A DNA stretch of 64,000 nt from CAZCTC01 sp964501335 (GCA_964501335.1 CAZCTC010000013.1:62001-126000), one strand, 5' to 3'; positions 40,543-49,580 are shown, counted from the first letter of the stretch. A program made the numbers and translations. Notes: generated by a model from the letters alone, not told the origin.

Positions 40543-42930
40543 ATGAGTAATTGGTATCGCGTGCGGTATGACGATCAAGGGAGCGATTTGACGCCGGCCC
40601 GGCACCACCTGGACCGCGTGGCTCAAGCCGGGACGCTGGAGGTGTTGTGGCTGGCCCGCCGGAGCAATCCCGCCATCCTGATCCGCGCCGCCCGCGAGCA
40701 GGAAGCCTGGCTGATCGAAGGGCTGCTGAATACCCTACCGCGGGCCCGGCTGGGGCCGGAATCCGGCGAAGCCGTCACGGCGCGCTGGCAGGAATTCCCG
40801 CAGCGTTATGGACTGATCGGCACCCTGCCGGTTCAGCCCTGGCTTCCCTGGCTCTTTGCTGGCCAGGAAAGCGACATCGCGGTGCGTCTTTCCTGGCGGC
40901 AGGGACAACTGCAAATGCCCCAAATCGCCGGCCCGGATAAGGCCACGCTGACCGCAGCTTTGGCGACGGTAGAAGCCCGAGTCTATCTTTTGCCGCTCTC
41001 CCAACTGCCCCTGGTGCGCCGGGCTTTCCGGCCTTCCCAATGTTTCACCCTGCCACCGGTGATCGATGCGCCGACGCTGGCTTCCCGCAATGTCCACGAA
41101 CGCGCGTTCGCGGAATTCCATGCCGGCGAATTGATCCTGGGGACCACCCCGGACGGCCAGGCTGTAGGAGTCCAGCGGCCGCTCGGGCTGGCCTGGATCG
41201 GCGCGGCTTCTGCCCATCGGATGCTCGCCGGGCTGGCCCAATCCTGGAACGGGCGGATCGTCGTTTTGGATGGGATGGGCGGCTGGCCGCGGGATTGGCA
41301 GGATGTCAGTCGGGCCGAAGTCTTCGTCGCCTGGAACACGCCCGGCAAATCCACCCATGTCAATCCGTTGACCCGTCTGCCCAACGACACCTCGGAAAGC
41401 TATCTGGTCCGCGTCATGGAATGGCTGGCCCTCTTGAACGTCACGCCGGCCATTCTGGGCGTCCGGGCCGTCACCTTGATTCGAGCCTTGATCCGTCTGA
41501 TTCTGGCCCACCTCACCCCAGAGCTGAATCCTCTGACGATGCTGCAATTGCTGGATCAACCGACCACGCTGGAAACCGTGAAGCCTGATTTCACCCCACT
41601 CCCCGGCGATGAAGCCGCCGTCTGGCAGGGCCGGGATTGGAGCCGCGATCGGGCCTGGTTGACCCCGGCGGCGACGGCTTTGCGCGGATTCTTCGACGCC
41701 GCCCCGGAAATGGCGCTCTGGTATCCCCCCTATCTGCCCGCCACCACTTTGCAGCAAGCCCCCTGGAGTCTCTGGCGCATTCCCACTCAGGGAGCCGGCG
41801 CGCGTTCCTATTGGGCTGGCATGTGGCCGCTCTTTCGCGCCTTGTACAACCGCTCCGATACCCTGACCTTCGCCCTGGGATTGGGCCACGGCGGGCGGGA
41901 AGCATTGGCCCTGACCCGTCAGGGAGCCTCAGTTCTGGCCTGGGGTGAAACGGCGGCGACCGCCGTGGGTCATTTCGAGGAACGGCACCTGGATTGGATC
42001 ATCGGCGCCGGCGCTGAGCCGACCCGTTTCGGCGCTTTGCTGGACGTGTCGCCCCAACTGATCGCCGCGCAGGCCGACGACCAGGCGCTGGCCCGCTTGA
42101 ACGGCGACGTAGGCAGCATCCGGCTGCAACTGCCGCAGAAGCAAACTCCCACCAAGCGAGGCTGGGCCACCGTCAACGGATTGACCATTCCGCCGCTGGT
42201 TTCCATCCTGGGCGATGAACCGTCGGCACGTCTGGCGGCGCTGGCTTTGGCGGAACGGCAGGCCCACCTGGGCCAACGGCTGTTGATCCTGGGCACGCAA
42301 AGTCTCTGGCCTGAGTTGCAAAACCGGCTCCCGCAGGCGCTCTTCCTGACCGCCGCCGAATTACCGATGCTCAATCCCCTGGCGCCGCGCCCTCGCCATG
42401 CTCACGCCTGGGTCTGGTGGGGCGCCGGATTGGGAATTCCCGCGGCCATCCTGCAAGCCGCCTACCGCGACGGCGCCCGCACCTTGCAGGACTTGCTCAG
42501 CTATGTCGAAGGGACCGAAGCCGCCACGGCATTGAAAGAAGCGCTGCAGAGCGGCTTCTTCTCCGACGGCGAAGCCGATCCCCGCACCTGGTTCGAGCAT
42601 GCCCCGGTCCTGGCGGTGGAATCGCCCAATCCCGCCTTGACCCGCACCCTGGCCATGGCCGGATTGGAAGCCGGCGCCCGCCTGATTTGCTGGCAGGCGC
42701 CCGGCCTGACCGCCGGCGACGAAGCCGCTTTGAACCAGGCCCAAAGCCTGGTCTATCCCGATACGCTGTGGATTCCCGACGTTTTGGTGACCACCACTCA
42801 CAACGGCCTGGCCGCCAGTCTGCCCGAACGACTCCAACCGGCCGTGAAAACCCTGCTCGCCGGCGAAGGCTACCTTTTCCGTCGCGGGCGGGACCAGTTC
42901 TACCGGGTCATTCTGGAGGAAACCCGATGA
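40543..42930 (+). CDS. Large protein of the transfer operon, possible pseudo-ATPase with two RecA-like halves
   Basis: The 795-residue protein has no signal peptide or membrane helix. Two regions resemble ATPase cores of coupling proteins but lack a P-loop: WIGAASAHRMLAGLA with RIVVLDGMGG (residues ~225-250), and LVSILGDEPSARLAALALAE with LLILGTQSLW (residues ~550-590). Each is followed by an NPL motif (HVNPLTRLP, MLNPLAP), as in TraG/VirD4-like proteins. I infer a duplicated, catalytically dead ATPase, perhaps a scaffold for VirB4 or TadA. An entirely different fold is possible. The stop overlaps the next start by 4 bp. Confidence 0.6.
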   Translation: MSNWYRVRYDDQGSDLTPARHHLDRVAQAGTLEVLWLARRSNPAILIRAAREQEAWLIEGLLNTLPRARLGPESGEAVTARWQEFPQRYGLIGTLPVQPWLPWLFAGQESDIAVRLSWRQGQLQMPQIAGPDKATLTAALATVEARVYLLPLSQLPLVRRAFRPSQCFTLPPVIDAPTLASRNVHERAFAEFHAGELILGTTPDGQAVGVQRPLGLAWIGAASAHRMLAGLAQSWNGRIVVLDGMGGWPRDWQDVSRAEVFVAWNTPGKSTHVNPLTRLPNDTSESYLVRVMEWLALLNVTPAILGVRAVTLIRALIRLILAHLTPELNPLTMLQLLDQPTTLETVKPDFTPLPGDEAAVWQGRDWSRDRAWLTPAATALRGFFDAAPEMALWYPPYLPATTLQQAPWSLWRIPTQGAGARSYWAGMWPLFRALYNRSDTLTFALGLGHGGREALALTRQGASVLAWGETAATAVGHFEERHLDWIIGAGAEPTRFGALLDVSPQLIAAQADDQALARLNGDVGSIRLQLPQKQTPTKRGWATVNGLTIPPLVSILGDEPSARLAALALAERQAHLGQRLLILGTQSLWPELQNRLPQALFLTAAELPMLNPLAPRPRHAHAWVWWGAGLGIPAAILQAAYRDGARTLQDLLSYVEGTEAATALKEALQSGFFSDGEADPRTWFEHAPVLAVESPNPALTRTLAMAGLEAGARLICWQAPGLTAGDEAALNQAQSLVYPDTLWIPDVLVTTTHNGLAASLPERLQPAVKTLLAGEGYLFRRGRDQFYRVILEETR

Positions 42931-43730
42931 ACGCCGGAATGCGAATCGGGATGGGTCTGGCGCCGCTCTTCCCGGCCCTCTGCCTGGGCGGCTGGAATCC
43001 CTGGGCTTTCCTGTCCATCGTGCCGGGAGCAATCCTGGCCATCGTCGGGCAACCGCAACTGGGTCTCGCCCTGGGCATTCTTGCGGAAGCGGTGGTTATT
43101 TCAACCAAGGGCTGGACGGCCCTGGTTCTCTTGGGGGCGTTGTGGCTGGCCTGGCAACCCGGCTCGAAACAGCAGGCCGCGGCCCTGGGATTGCTTTTGC
43201 TGGGGGGAATCCTGGCCCTCGGACCCACCGACCGGCTGGTCAGTTGGTCCGGGGCCGGAATTGTCGGTTTAACCATTTTAGAAAAGGGAAGGAGGTCCCA
43301 CTTGAAACAAAAAGGTCAGTCCCTGGTCGAATTTGCCCTGGCGGCGCCGATCCTGTTGATGTTGTTCCTGGGCGTCGTGGAATTCGGGCGGGTCTTTGTG
43401 GAATTCATCGAACTCAGCTATGCCGCCGATAATGTGGCCCAGGCCGCAGCCCGGTTAGGAGGCAACGATCCGGCGCTCACCGGCGTTCTGACCGACAATA
43501 CCTGGGCGCCGCTGGATCCCGCCGCCGTCCGGATCCAGATCGACACCCTCAACGGTGATGGGACATCGCAGTGTGAAGGGACCGGCGGCACGGTCTGTAA
43601 ATGTGAATACGGTCAGGCCGTGCGAGTGACCGCTCAATATCCCACCCATCTGCAATTGCTGGTCTTCTATCAGGATCTGACCCTCAAGGCCAGCAACCGG
43701 CTCTTCTGCTGGCGGGGCGGGACGCCATGA
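42927..43730 (+). CDS. Membrane protein continuous with a TadE-like domain
   Basis: From ATG 42927 one frame of 267 codons encodes about four hydrophobic helices (residues ~5-115) and then, without a stop, a TadE-type pseudopilin domain (GQSLVEFALAAPILLMLFLG). A very good ribosome site (GGAAGGAGG) lies in front of TTG 43302 in the same frame, so the TadE part is probably also, or mainly, made separately. Whether the long form exists as a fusion cannot be told from sequence. It overlaps both neighbours by 4 bp. Confidence 0.7.
   Translation: MNAGMRIGMGLAPLFPALCLGGWNPWAFLSIVPGAILAIVGQPQLGLALGILAEAVVISTKGWTALVLLGALWLAWQPGSKQQAAALGLLLLGGILALGPTDRLVSWSGAGIVGLTILEKGRRSHLKQKGQSLVEFALAAPILLMLFLGVVEFGRVFVEFIELSYAADNVAQAAARLGGNDPALTGVLTDNTWAPLDPAAVRIQIDTLNGDGTSQCEGTGGTVCKCEYGQAVRVTAQYPTHLQLLVFYQDLTLKASNRLFCWRGGTP
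43302..43730 (+). CDS. tadE: TadE-like minor pseudopilin, internal TTG start
   Basis: Starting at TTG 43302, with GGAGG 6 nt upstream, the 142-residue product is LKQKGQSLVEFALAAPILLM and so on. The short basic N-terminus, Glu after SLV and one hydrophobic helix are the standard beginning of TadE proteins. An extracytoplasmic domain with a Cys cluster (VCKCEYG) follows. In Tad systems TadE is a prepilin-peptidase substrate needed for pilus assembly. The next gene, TadG-like, overlaps by 4 bp. Confidence 0.75.
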   Translation: MKQKGQSLVEFALAAPILLMLFLGVVEFGRVFVEFIELSYAADNVAQAAARLGGNDPALTGVLTDNTWAPLDPAAVRIQIDTLNGDGTSQCEGTGGTVCKCEYGQAVRVTAQYPTHLQLLVFYQDLTLKASNRLFCWRGGTP

Positions 43731-44251
43731 AGGAGCAAAAGAATCGCGGGCAAGCCATTGTGTTGGTGGCCCTGGCCATCGCCGCTCTGGTCGGGATGTT
43801 CCTGTTGGTGGTCAACGGGGGCCTGTTCCTGTTGAGCCGCCTGGCTCTGGAGCGCGCCGTGGATGATGCCGCGGTCGCCGGACTGCGTACCGGCACCGCC
43901 GGCGGGCCGGTCATTAACGCCGGCCAGGCCGAAACCGAAGCCCGGCAGGTGCTGACGCTGGAGCTGGCCAACGTCAAAGGGTTGCAGGAAGATCCCGTCG
44001 CTCTGGCCGCCGCCGCGTCCGTGAGGGTCTCCGATCTCCCGGCTCCCGGCAGTTGTGTCGCCGCCGGCGGCGAATGCCATCCGGGCAGCCTGGTGGAAGT
44101 GCAGCTCACAGCTACGCTCTGCCCACCGGTCTGGCCTACCTGTTTTGCCGTGCCGGTCTCCCGGCAAGCGGTCCTGGCCGCCACATCCCAACTACCGGTC
44201 GTGAATACGCCCATCCCGGGGGATATTCTCCCCCTGACTCCCATTCCGTAA
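43727..44251 (+). CDS. TadG-like pilus-associated protein
   Basis: The 174-residue protein starts MKEQKNRGQAIVLVALAIAA, the Tad-type N-terminal helix (TadG/TadE superfamily: RGQ followed by a hydrophobic helix). A LERAVDDAAVAGLR segment, typical of the putative Flp pilus-assembly TadG-like family, follows. The remainder is extracytoplasmic with four Cys residues. It is much shorter than full TadG, which carries a von Willebrand domain, so it matches the N-terminal module only. It lies between TadE-like and CpaB-like genes. Confidence 0.75.
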   Translation: MKEQKNRGQAIVLVALAIAALVGMFLLVVNGGLFLLSRLALERAVDDAAVAGLRTGTAGGPVINAGQAETEARQVLTLELANVKGLQEDPVALAAAASVRVSDLPAPGSCVAAGGECHPGSLVEVQLTATLCPPVWPTCFAVPVSRQAVLAATSQLPVVNTPIPGDILPLTPIP

Positions 44252-44266
44252 CCTGGAGGTATGTCG

Positions 44267-44998
44267 ATGGTACAACGTTTTTTCCGTGCTGCGCCCGTGA
44301 CCCTGGGCCTGACCCTGCGCTGGATCGGTCTGCTGCTGGCCGTCGTGTTGACCGCGGCCGCACTCTTCCTCTGGAGCCAACAGGTCCGGATGGAATCCGC
44401 CCTGCGCTATACCTGCGATCTGGCTGTCTTCACGAAGGTCACCGCGGAATGCGTCGAAGCAGTCCCCATCCCGGTCAACCGCCAATTCGACGCCGTGACC
44501 GATCGCGCGGCGGCGGTGGGCACGTGGACCCTGCACCCGGTGCAAAAAGGCGAGCTGCTCCACCCGGCCCAATTGACCCCGGAAACGCCCGACCGTTTCC
44601 GCTTCGACCAATCCGGGCAGCCGCTCCCGGAAGGGCAATATGGCTACTATGTGACGACTCCCGCCGCGCTCCTGGCCGTGGTCACGCCGGGCAATCTCCT
44701 GACTCTGGAACTAGCCGATCCCGCCGTGCAGCAAATGGGCACCCTGCTGGACAAAGCCCCAATTCTGGAGAAGGATGCCGGCGGCGTGTTCCTGGGCCTT
44801 TCCCTGAATCAGATCGCCGCGCTGGAAGGGCTGGCCGCCGAAGCACGCACGCAGGCCCAAGAACAAAATCCCGCCGCGAAATCCCAACCCGCCGTCCTGG
44901 TCTGGACCCTCACCCAACAAGCCAATCCCGACCTACCCCCGCTCTATGCCGTCCCCATGGATTTGCAGCAGTTCGCCGTTTCCGAGGGAGGTCGGTAA
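44267..44998 (+). CDS. cpaB: CpaB/RcpC-like pilus assembly protein (SAF domain)
   Basis: The 243-residue protein has one N-terminal membrane helix (IGLLLAVVLTAAALFLW) and an extracytoplasmic domain with a SAF-like segment (PIPVNRQFD...TLHPVQKGELLHPAQL, and VTPGNLLTLELADP). This is the CpaB/RcpC pattern. In Tad systems the protein lies in the periplasm and links the machine to the envelope. GGAGG is 7 nt before ATG 44267; the ATG two codons earlier is too close. It is followed by tadZ with a 1-bp overlap (TAATG). Confidence 0.75.
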   Translation: MVQRFFRAAPVTLGLTLRWIGLLLAVVLTAAALFLWSQQVRMESALRYTCDLAVFTKVTAECVEAVPIPVNRQFDAVTDRAAAVGTWTLHPVQKGELLHPAQLTPETPDRFRFDQSGQPLPEGQYGYYVTTPAALLAVVTPGNLLTLELADPAVQQMGTLLDKAPILEKDAGGVFLGLSLNQIAALEGLAAEARTQAQEQNPAAKSQPAVLVWTLTQQANPDLPPLYAVPMDLQQFAVSEGGR

Positions 44999-46107
44999 TG
45001 GACGGGCGACGGGCCGTCTTCTACGGCAAACTGCCGCCCGGCCTGGTCGAACGCCTGGCGGCGGACTACGGCGTGGAGGTAGTGCTCAATGCCGCCCAAC
45101 TGCGGGAATCTATGCTTTCCGTGTTGCGCCATGAAGCCTACGATCTCCTGGTCATCGAAGCCCAGGCCGCCAATGCCGAAAAGCTCGCCGCGGTCGTCCG
45201 GCAGCAACGACAAATCCCTGTGGTGCTCATTCCTGCCGACCAGGATATGGAAAGCGCCCGCCGGGCCGTCCTGGAAACCACCGGCTGGGGCCGGGCCAAC
45301 AAAACCGCCTTCATCGTCGATCTCTGCATCAAAGGCGGCGTCGGCAAAACCACCACGGGCGCCGCCTTGGGAGAAATCTTCTCCCTGGAACAACACCGCC
45401 GGGTGTTGGTCGTCAACGACAATCCCCACCAGCAGAACCTGCTCAGCTTCTACGGCAAGTTCCAGGTCCCGACGATCCCGCCCGAAGCGCTGCGCACCCC
45501 CGGCGAAAGCCTGGCTCGATACATCACCCCGGTCCATGAAAATCTGGATCTGGTCGCCCCCGAAGTCTATCTGGCCCGCGGCGGCTTGAGCTACGGGGCC
45601 GCGCGCAACTTCTGGGCCACGGTCTCCGGCCTGGGCTATGATCTAGTGCTCGTCGATACTTCACCCTCGCCCATGATCCCCGAAGCTCTGGATGAATGGA
45701 CCGATGTCGATCTCACTTTCGCCCTGCTTACCGGCGAATTTCCGGCGGTCTTCATCACGCCGTTTACCCCCGATCCCTGGGGCCACGAGGGACTGGAAAC
45801 CACCCGCAATCTGCTGGAACGCCGGCAGCAGCTCCCCTGGATGATCCCGGTCGCGGTGGCCACGGATGCCCTGCACGTCGTCGAAAACGTCCCCGCCTGG
45901 CTCCGCAGCCCCGAATGGGAAGGGCGTTTCTGTCCCATCCACTACAATCGCCGGCTCAAAGAACGCCCCCGCGCCGAAGAACTGGAACCCCGCAAAATCT
46001 GGGGGGTGATCCCCCTGCACGACGCCCGCAGTTTCTACCGGCCCCTGGCCCAGCAAGTCCTGGCCCTGACCGAACGGCGCTTGCAAGTGGGAGGTGGGCG
46101 ATGCTGA
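44998..46107 (+). CDS. tadZ: TadZ/CpaE-like ParA-family ATPase
   Basis: The 369-residue protein has an N-terminal receiver-like domain (residues ~1-95, LLVIEAQAANAEKLAAVVR) and a MinD/ParA ATPase. The ATPase has Walker A KGGVGKTTT near residue 113 and YDLVLVDTSPS as Walker B. TadZ/CpaE localises Tad pili at a pole or focus. It overlaps tadA by 7 bp. The N-terminal domain lacks the full set of phosphorylation residues, as is usual for this family. Confidence 0.85.
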   Translation: MDGRRAVFYGKLPPGLVERLAADYGVEVVLNAAQLRESMLSVLRHEAYDLLVIEAQAANAEKLAAVVRQQRQIPVVLIPADQDMESARRAVLETTGWGRANKTAFIVDLCIKGGVGKTTTGAALGEIFSLEQHRRVLVVNDNPHQQNLLSFYGKFQVPTIPPEALRTPGESLARYITPVHENLDLVAPEVYLARGGLSYGAARNFWATVSGLGYDLVLVDTSPSPMIPEALDEWTDVDLTFALLTGEFPAVFITPFTPDPWGHEGLETTRNLLERRQQLPWMIPVAVATDALHVVENVPAWLRSPEWEGRFCPIHYNRRLKERPRAEELEPRKIWGVIPLHDARSFYRPLAQQVLALTERRLQVGGGRC

Positions 46108-47891
46108 CCGATACCGCGATCCGCGAAGCCTCCCGCCTGCTCAATGAAGTCGTCACGGCCGGCCGGCACCCCGATCTGCCGCGCGAAGTGCAGAACCCCT
46201 TCCAACATACCGACGCCCAGCGCCGGGCGGTGCTCAGTCTGCTGCGCCAGTGGCAGCAGACCGGCAAACTGGGGACGGATCTCACCGGGGCGGATGTGGA
46301 AACCCTGGCTTCGCTCCTGGTCGGGATGGGGCCGCTCGATCCGTTGATCCAGGACCCGGCGGTCATCTCGATCAACGTCCTGGCCCACAATCAGATTCTG
46401 GTGCAGCGCGGCGGCGCCTGGGAACCGGCCCGCCTCGACGGCCAACCCGTCGGCTGGTCCACCCCCGAAGCCCTGCACTATTTCGCCGAAGCCCTCGCCG
46501 CCCGCGCCGGGCAGGCGCTGGAAGATCATCCCGTGGTCCAGGCCCACTTTGCCCACCCCGTCTCCGGCCGTTTGCAAATCGACGCCACGGCCCGAACCCC
46601 CGCCGGCGTGACCCTGCACCTGCGCCTGGGCCGCCGCTCGCTCATCACCCTGGCCCGCATGCGCGCCGACGGCGGAATCTCCCCGGAAATCCAGGATTTC
46701 CTGATAGAGTTGGGGCGGCGGGACTGCGGCGTCATCGTCGTGGGCCCGCCCAACACCGGCAAGACCACCATCCTGGAAGCCTGTCTGGAATACTGGCCCC
46801 CGCTCGCTGCGGCGGCCCTGGATGATCGCTCCGAATTCTTCCCCCGCCATCCGCTCATCACGGTCTACGACGTGCCGCCCGAGCGGCTGCGGCTGGCGTT
46901 TGTCGATGTGCTGCGCAAGAACCTCACCCGAGTCGCCCTGGCGGAAGTGCGCGGCGATGAAGCGGCGGAAATGCTCCGCTACAGCGGCGCGCTCACGATC
47001 TGGACTACCTTACACGGTTCGATCCATAACGCGGTGCTGCGACTCATGGCCCTGGTCCTGGGCGCGCCCGACAGTCCCTATGCCGGCCTGCCCCCGGAAC
47101 TGGTGCGGCAGGTCATCGCCCAGGCCTTTCCCGTGTTGATCGAGACCGATAAGCTGGTCGTCGGCGGGCGGGCGATCTTCTTGGTTTCTCAGATTGCCGT
47201 GCTGGATGAGAACGGTACGCCGCAGCCGGTGTTCCGGGCTCAGCTCGACGGGCCCACGCTCAAAGGTTTCGAGACGGTCCGGGATTCGGGCGAAGTGCTG
47301 CGCGCTTTCCCGCGGCGCACCTGGGGCGGCGTCGCCTTACCCCAACCCGCCACGCTGGCTCAGCTGGCGCAAACCGCCCCGGCGGCCGCCTTGCCGGCGC
47401 TGGGCGAATATCTCCGCCTCGCCCCCGACCAGGCCCGCATCCGCACCCAACTCAAACGCCTGGCCACCCAGTCCCCAGCCATCCGCCGCCTGGTGCAATC
47501 CGGCCTGCAGGCCTATCGAGACCAGATCGGGGCGGCGCTGGCCCGACGGGATTGGGCAGAGCTGGTCCAACTCTATGCCCGGCTGGAGGCCGATCCCATT
47601 GCGTCCGATCTGGCCGCCGACGCCGCCGATGCCACCACGGGACTCCGGCCTTGCTCCAGCGCCGAACTGGCCCGCCGGGCCACCCTCGCCGCGGAAGCCG
47701 CCGAAATCCTGGCCACCGCCCACGCCCCCCGCCATCTTTTGGCCCTCGCCGGCCTCTGGGAACGAGTCCAGGCCGAACCCGAAATCTACCCGGAAGGCAC
47801 CGCGGAGCAGGTCTTGACCCGGTTGCAGACGGTCCGCGGCGCGGCCGGCCCCGAGGCCCCTTTACACCTGCAGGAGGTACAAAACGTATGA
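46101..47891 (+). CDS. tadA: TadA/CpaF-like secretion ATPase
   Basis: The 596-residue protein has a T2SS-E/VirB11-type ATPase core. Its N-terminal domain carries LLVGMGPLDPLIQDP and INVLAHNQILVQRGG. Walker A is VGPPNTGKTTI near residue 215, VALAEVRGDEAAEMLR is the Walker B/Asp-box region, and TTLHGSIHNAVLRL contains the His box. It powers extension and perhaps retraction of the Flp pilus. A C-terminal ~180-residue helical extension beyond the usual CpaF length is unusual. It overlaps tadZ and tadB. Confidence 0.88.
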   Translation: MLTDTAIREASRLLNEVVTAGRHPDLPREVQNPFQHTDAQRRAVLSLLRQWQQTGKLGTDLTGADVETLASLLVGMGPLDPLIQDPAVISINVLAHNQILVQRGGAWEPARLDGQPVGWSTPEALHYFAEALAARAGQALEDHPVVQAHFAHPVSGRLQIDATARTPAGVTLHLRLGRRSLITLARMRADGGISPEIQDFLIELGRRDCGVIVVGPPNTGKTTILEACLEYWPPLAAAALDDRSEFFPRHPLITVYDVPPERLRLAFVDVLRKNLTRVALAEVRGDEAAEMLRYSGALTIWTTLHGSIHNAVLRLMALVLGAPDSPYAGLPPELVRQVIAQAFPVLIETDKLVVGGRAIFLVSQIAVLDENGTPQPVFRAQLDGPTLKGFETVRDSGEVLRAFPRRTWGGVALPQPATLAQLAQTAPAAALPALGEYLRLAPDQARIRTQLKRLATQSPAIRRLVQSGLQAYRDQIGAALARRDWAELVQLYARLEADPIASDLAADAADATTGLRPCSSAELARRATLAAEAAEILATAHAPRHLLALAGLWERVQAEPEIYPEGTAEQVLTRLQTVRGAAGPEAPLHLQEVQNV

Positions 47892-48748
47892 CCCTGGAAA
47901 TGGTTTTCGATCTGTGGGGCTACTGGTCCCCCTATGCCCTGGCCCTGGCGGCGGCTTTTCTGGCGCTGGTTTCCGCTCTGCCCGCCCTCTGGCCGGGCGT
48001 CGGGCTGCGCCGCTGGTATCAGCGGCTGACCGTAGCGGCCTGGCTGCTGGCCGCCGGCGTGGTCGCGTTGACCATGACCTTATCCTCGCCCTGGCTGATC
48101 GCCGGGATCGTACTGGCCGGCCTGGCCGTCGCCGCCGTGGTCGGAGTGCAACGTCAAATGGCCAATCGCCTGACCCTGGAAGCGTTGGCGTTTCTGCAAG
48201 CCCTGGGCAGCCTGATGGCCGGCGGGGACCCCCTGGCCGCGGCGCTCCGGCGGGCGGCCCAGGATGCCGATCTCACCCGGCTCTACCCGCGAATGATCGC
48301 CCAAACCCGCGAGATCGTGGGCTACCTGGATGCCCGGCGGCCGCTGTCCGAAGCCGTGGAACGGATCGCCGAAAGCGCTCTACCCGCGGCGCGCCGGATC
48401 TGGAGTCAGATCGCGGTGCTGGCCCACCTGGCGGAGGACGAAGGGGAAGGAATTTCCGTAGAAGCCCAACGCGATACCCTGCAAAGCCTCTGGTCGATTT
48501 TGAACGAAGTCCACAACATCAACGAGGAGATGAAACGCGAAATGTCCCTGATGCAGGCCGCTAAATGGCTCTTCACCGCCATTGTTCCCGGCATGAACCT
48601 GTACCTCTACCTGTCGCTCCCCTTCTATGCCACCAAATTCCTGGTCAATCCCCTCGGGCAGGCCGCCCTGGTGCTCGAAGTCCTGACTATGATCGTGACC
48701 TTTGTGATTTTCTCGCGCCTGGCGCAAATCCCGGAGGTGCGCTTATGA
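47888..48748 (+). CDS. tadB: TadB-like inner-membrane platform protein
   Basis: The 286-residue protein has three N-terminal hydrophobic helices, a cytoplasmic T2SS-F domain (LTLEALAFLQALGSLMAGGDPLAAALRRAA...) and C-terminal helices (WLFTAIVPGMNLYLYLSLPF and ALVLEVLTMIVTFVIFSRL). TadB and TadC form the assembly platform for the Flp pilus. It overlaps tadA and tadC by 4 bp each. Family assignment relies on the T2SS-F pattern and gene order. Confidence 0.8.
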   Translation: MTLEMVFDLWGYWSPYALALAAAFLALVSALPALWPGVGLRRWYQRLTVAAWLLAAGVVALTMTLSSPWLIAGIVLAGLAVAAVVGVQRQMANRLTLEALAFLQALGSLMAGGDPLAAALRRAAQDADLTRLYPRMIAQTREIVGYLDARRPLSEAVERIAESALPAARRIWSQIAVLAHLAEDEGEGISVEAQRDTLQSLWSILNEVHNINEEMKREMSLMQAAKWLFTAIVPGMNLYLYLSLPFYATKFLVNPLGQAALVLEVLTMIVTFVIFSRLAQIPEVRL

Positions 48749-49518
48749 ACGGCAGTGAAATCGCGGTCCCCCTGCTGTTGGGACTGGCCGGCCTGGGGCT
48801 TTGCCTATGGCTTCTGCCGACGCCAGTCCTGGCGGGGCGGTTGCTCCAGGCCGGACAACTCTCCGAGGATCTCACCCATCTGGCCCGCCGCCGGCGAGTC
48901 GCGCCGCTGGTGCCGGTTTTGCTTTCCGTAATGGGAATCGGCCTGGGGTTGGCCACCGGGGCCCTTCTCGCTCAAGGGGCGGGGCAGCAGGGCTGGCTCC
49001 TGGGCGGCGCTCTGGCGCTGGCGGGCGCCCTCTGGCCCCGGACTCGTTTTACTCAGGGCTGGGATGCCCGGTTCGTAAAAGAGATCAATGCGGATACCGC
49101 CATGGCCCTGCGGATGGTCTACATTCTCTCCGGCGTGGGCCACAAACCGGTCGATGAAGCGGTTCGGGCCTTTGCCCATGCCTGGGGTGGGCAGTCGGTC
49201 CTGGCCGATCTGTTGTTGGAATGTCCCGCTACCCTGAGCCCCGTGCAGTTCCTGGGCGAACTGCCGATTCCCGGCCAGGCCTACGCCATGTTGATCCTGG
49301 CGCTGCGCCAGGCCCAGGAAGTTCCGGAAAAACAGCGCCGCCTAGTGCTCTGGCAGCAGTTCCAAACCGCGTTGGATGGAATCCGCAACACCCTGCGGGC
49401 TCAGGCCAAACGCCGCGCCCAAACCATGCTCATGGTCGGCGTCGTGACGCTGCTTTCCACCCTGCTCCTGACCATCCTGGCGCCCCTCATGCTCAATCTG
49501 GTGGAATTCTTGCAATGA
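48745..49518 (+). CDS. tadC: TadC-like inner-membrane platform protein
   Basis: The 257-residue protein has the same general plan as TadB: N-terminal helices (IAVPLLLGLAGLGLCLWLLP, LVPVLLSVMGIGLGLATGALL), a cytoplasmic middle (FVKEINADTAMALRMVYILSGVG) and a terminal helix (TLLSTLLLTILAPLMLNLVEF) after an Ala/Arg-rich RAQAKRRAQTM segment, as in T2SS-F proteins. It completes the Tad ATPase-platform set, which is TadZ, TadA, TadB and TadC. A short gap with purine-rich repeat follows. Confidence 0.75.
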   Translation: MNGSEIAVPLLLGLAGLGLCLWLLPTPVLAGRLLQAGQLSEDLTHLARRRRVAPLVPVLLSVMGIGLGLATGALLAQGAGQQGWLLGGALALAGALWPRTRFTQGWDARFVKEINADTAMALRMVYILSGVGHKPVDEAVRAFAHAWGGQSVLADLLLECPATLSPVQFLGELPIPGQAYAMLILALRQAQEVPEKQRRLVLWQQFQTALDGIRNTLRAQAKRRAQTMLMVGVVTLLSTLLLTILAPLMLNLVEFLQ

Positions 49519-49580
49519 ACCGGAGAATGGCAGACCGGAAGTTGGAAGAACGAAAGAATACCTTAAACAGGAGGCTGACG

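Noticed and set aside
49515..49580. Extended N-terminus of the surface protein from ATG 49515
   Set aside because: The extension is encoded by purine-rich repeat sequence, and the signal peptide begins properly at ATG 49581 behind CAGGAGG.
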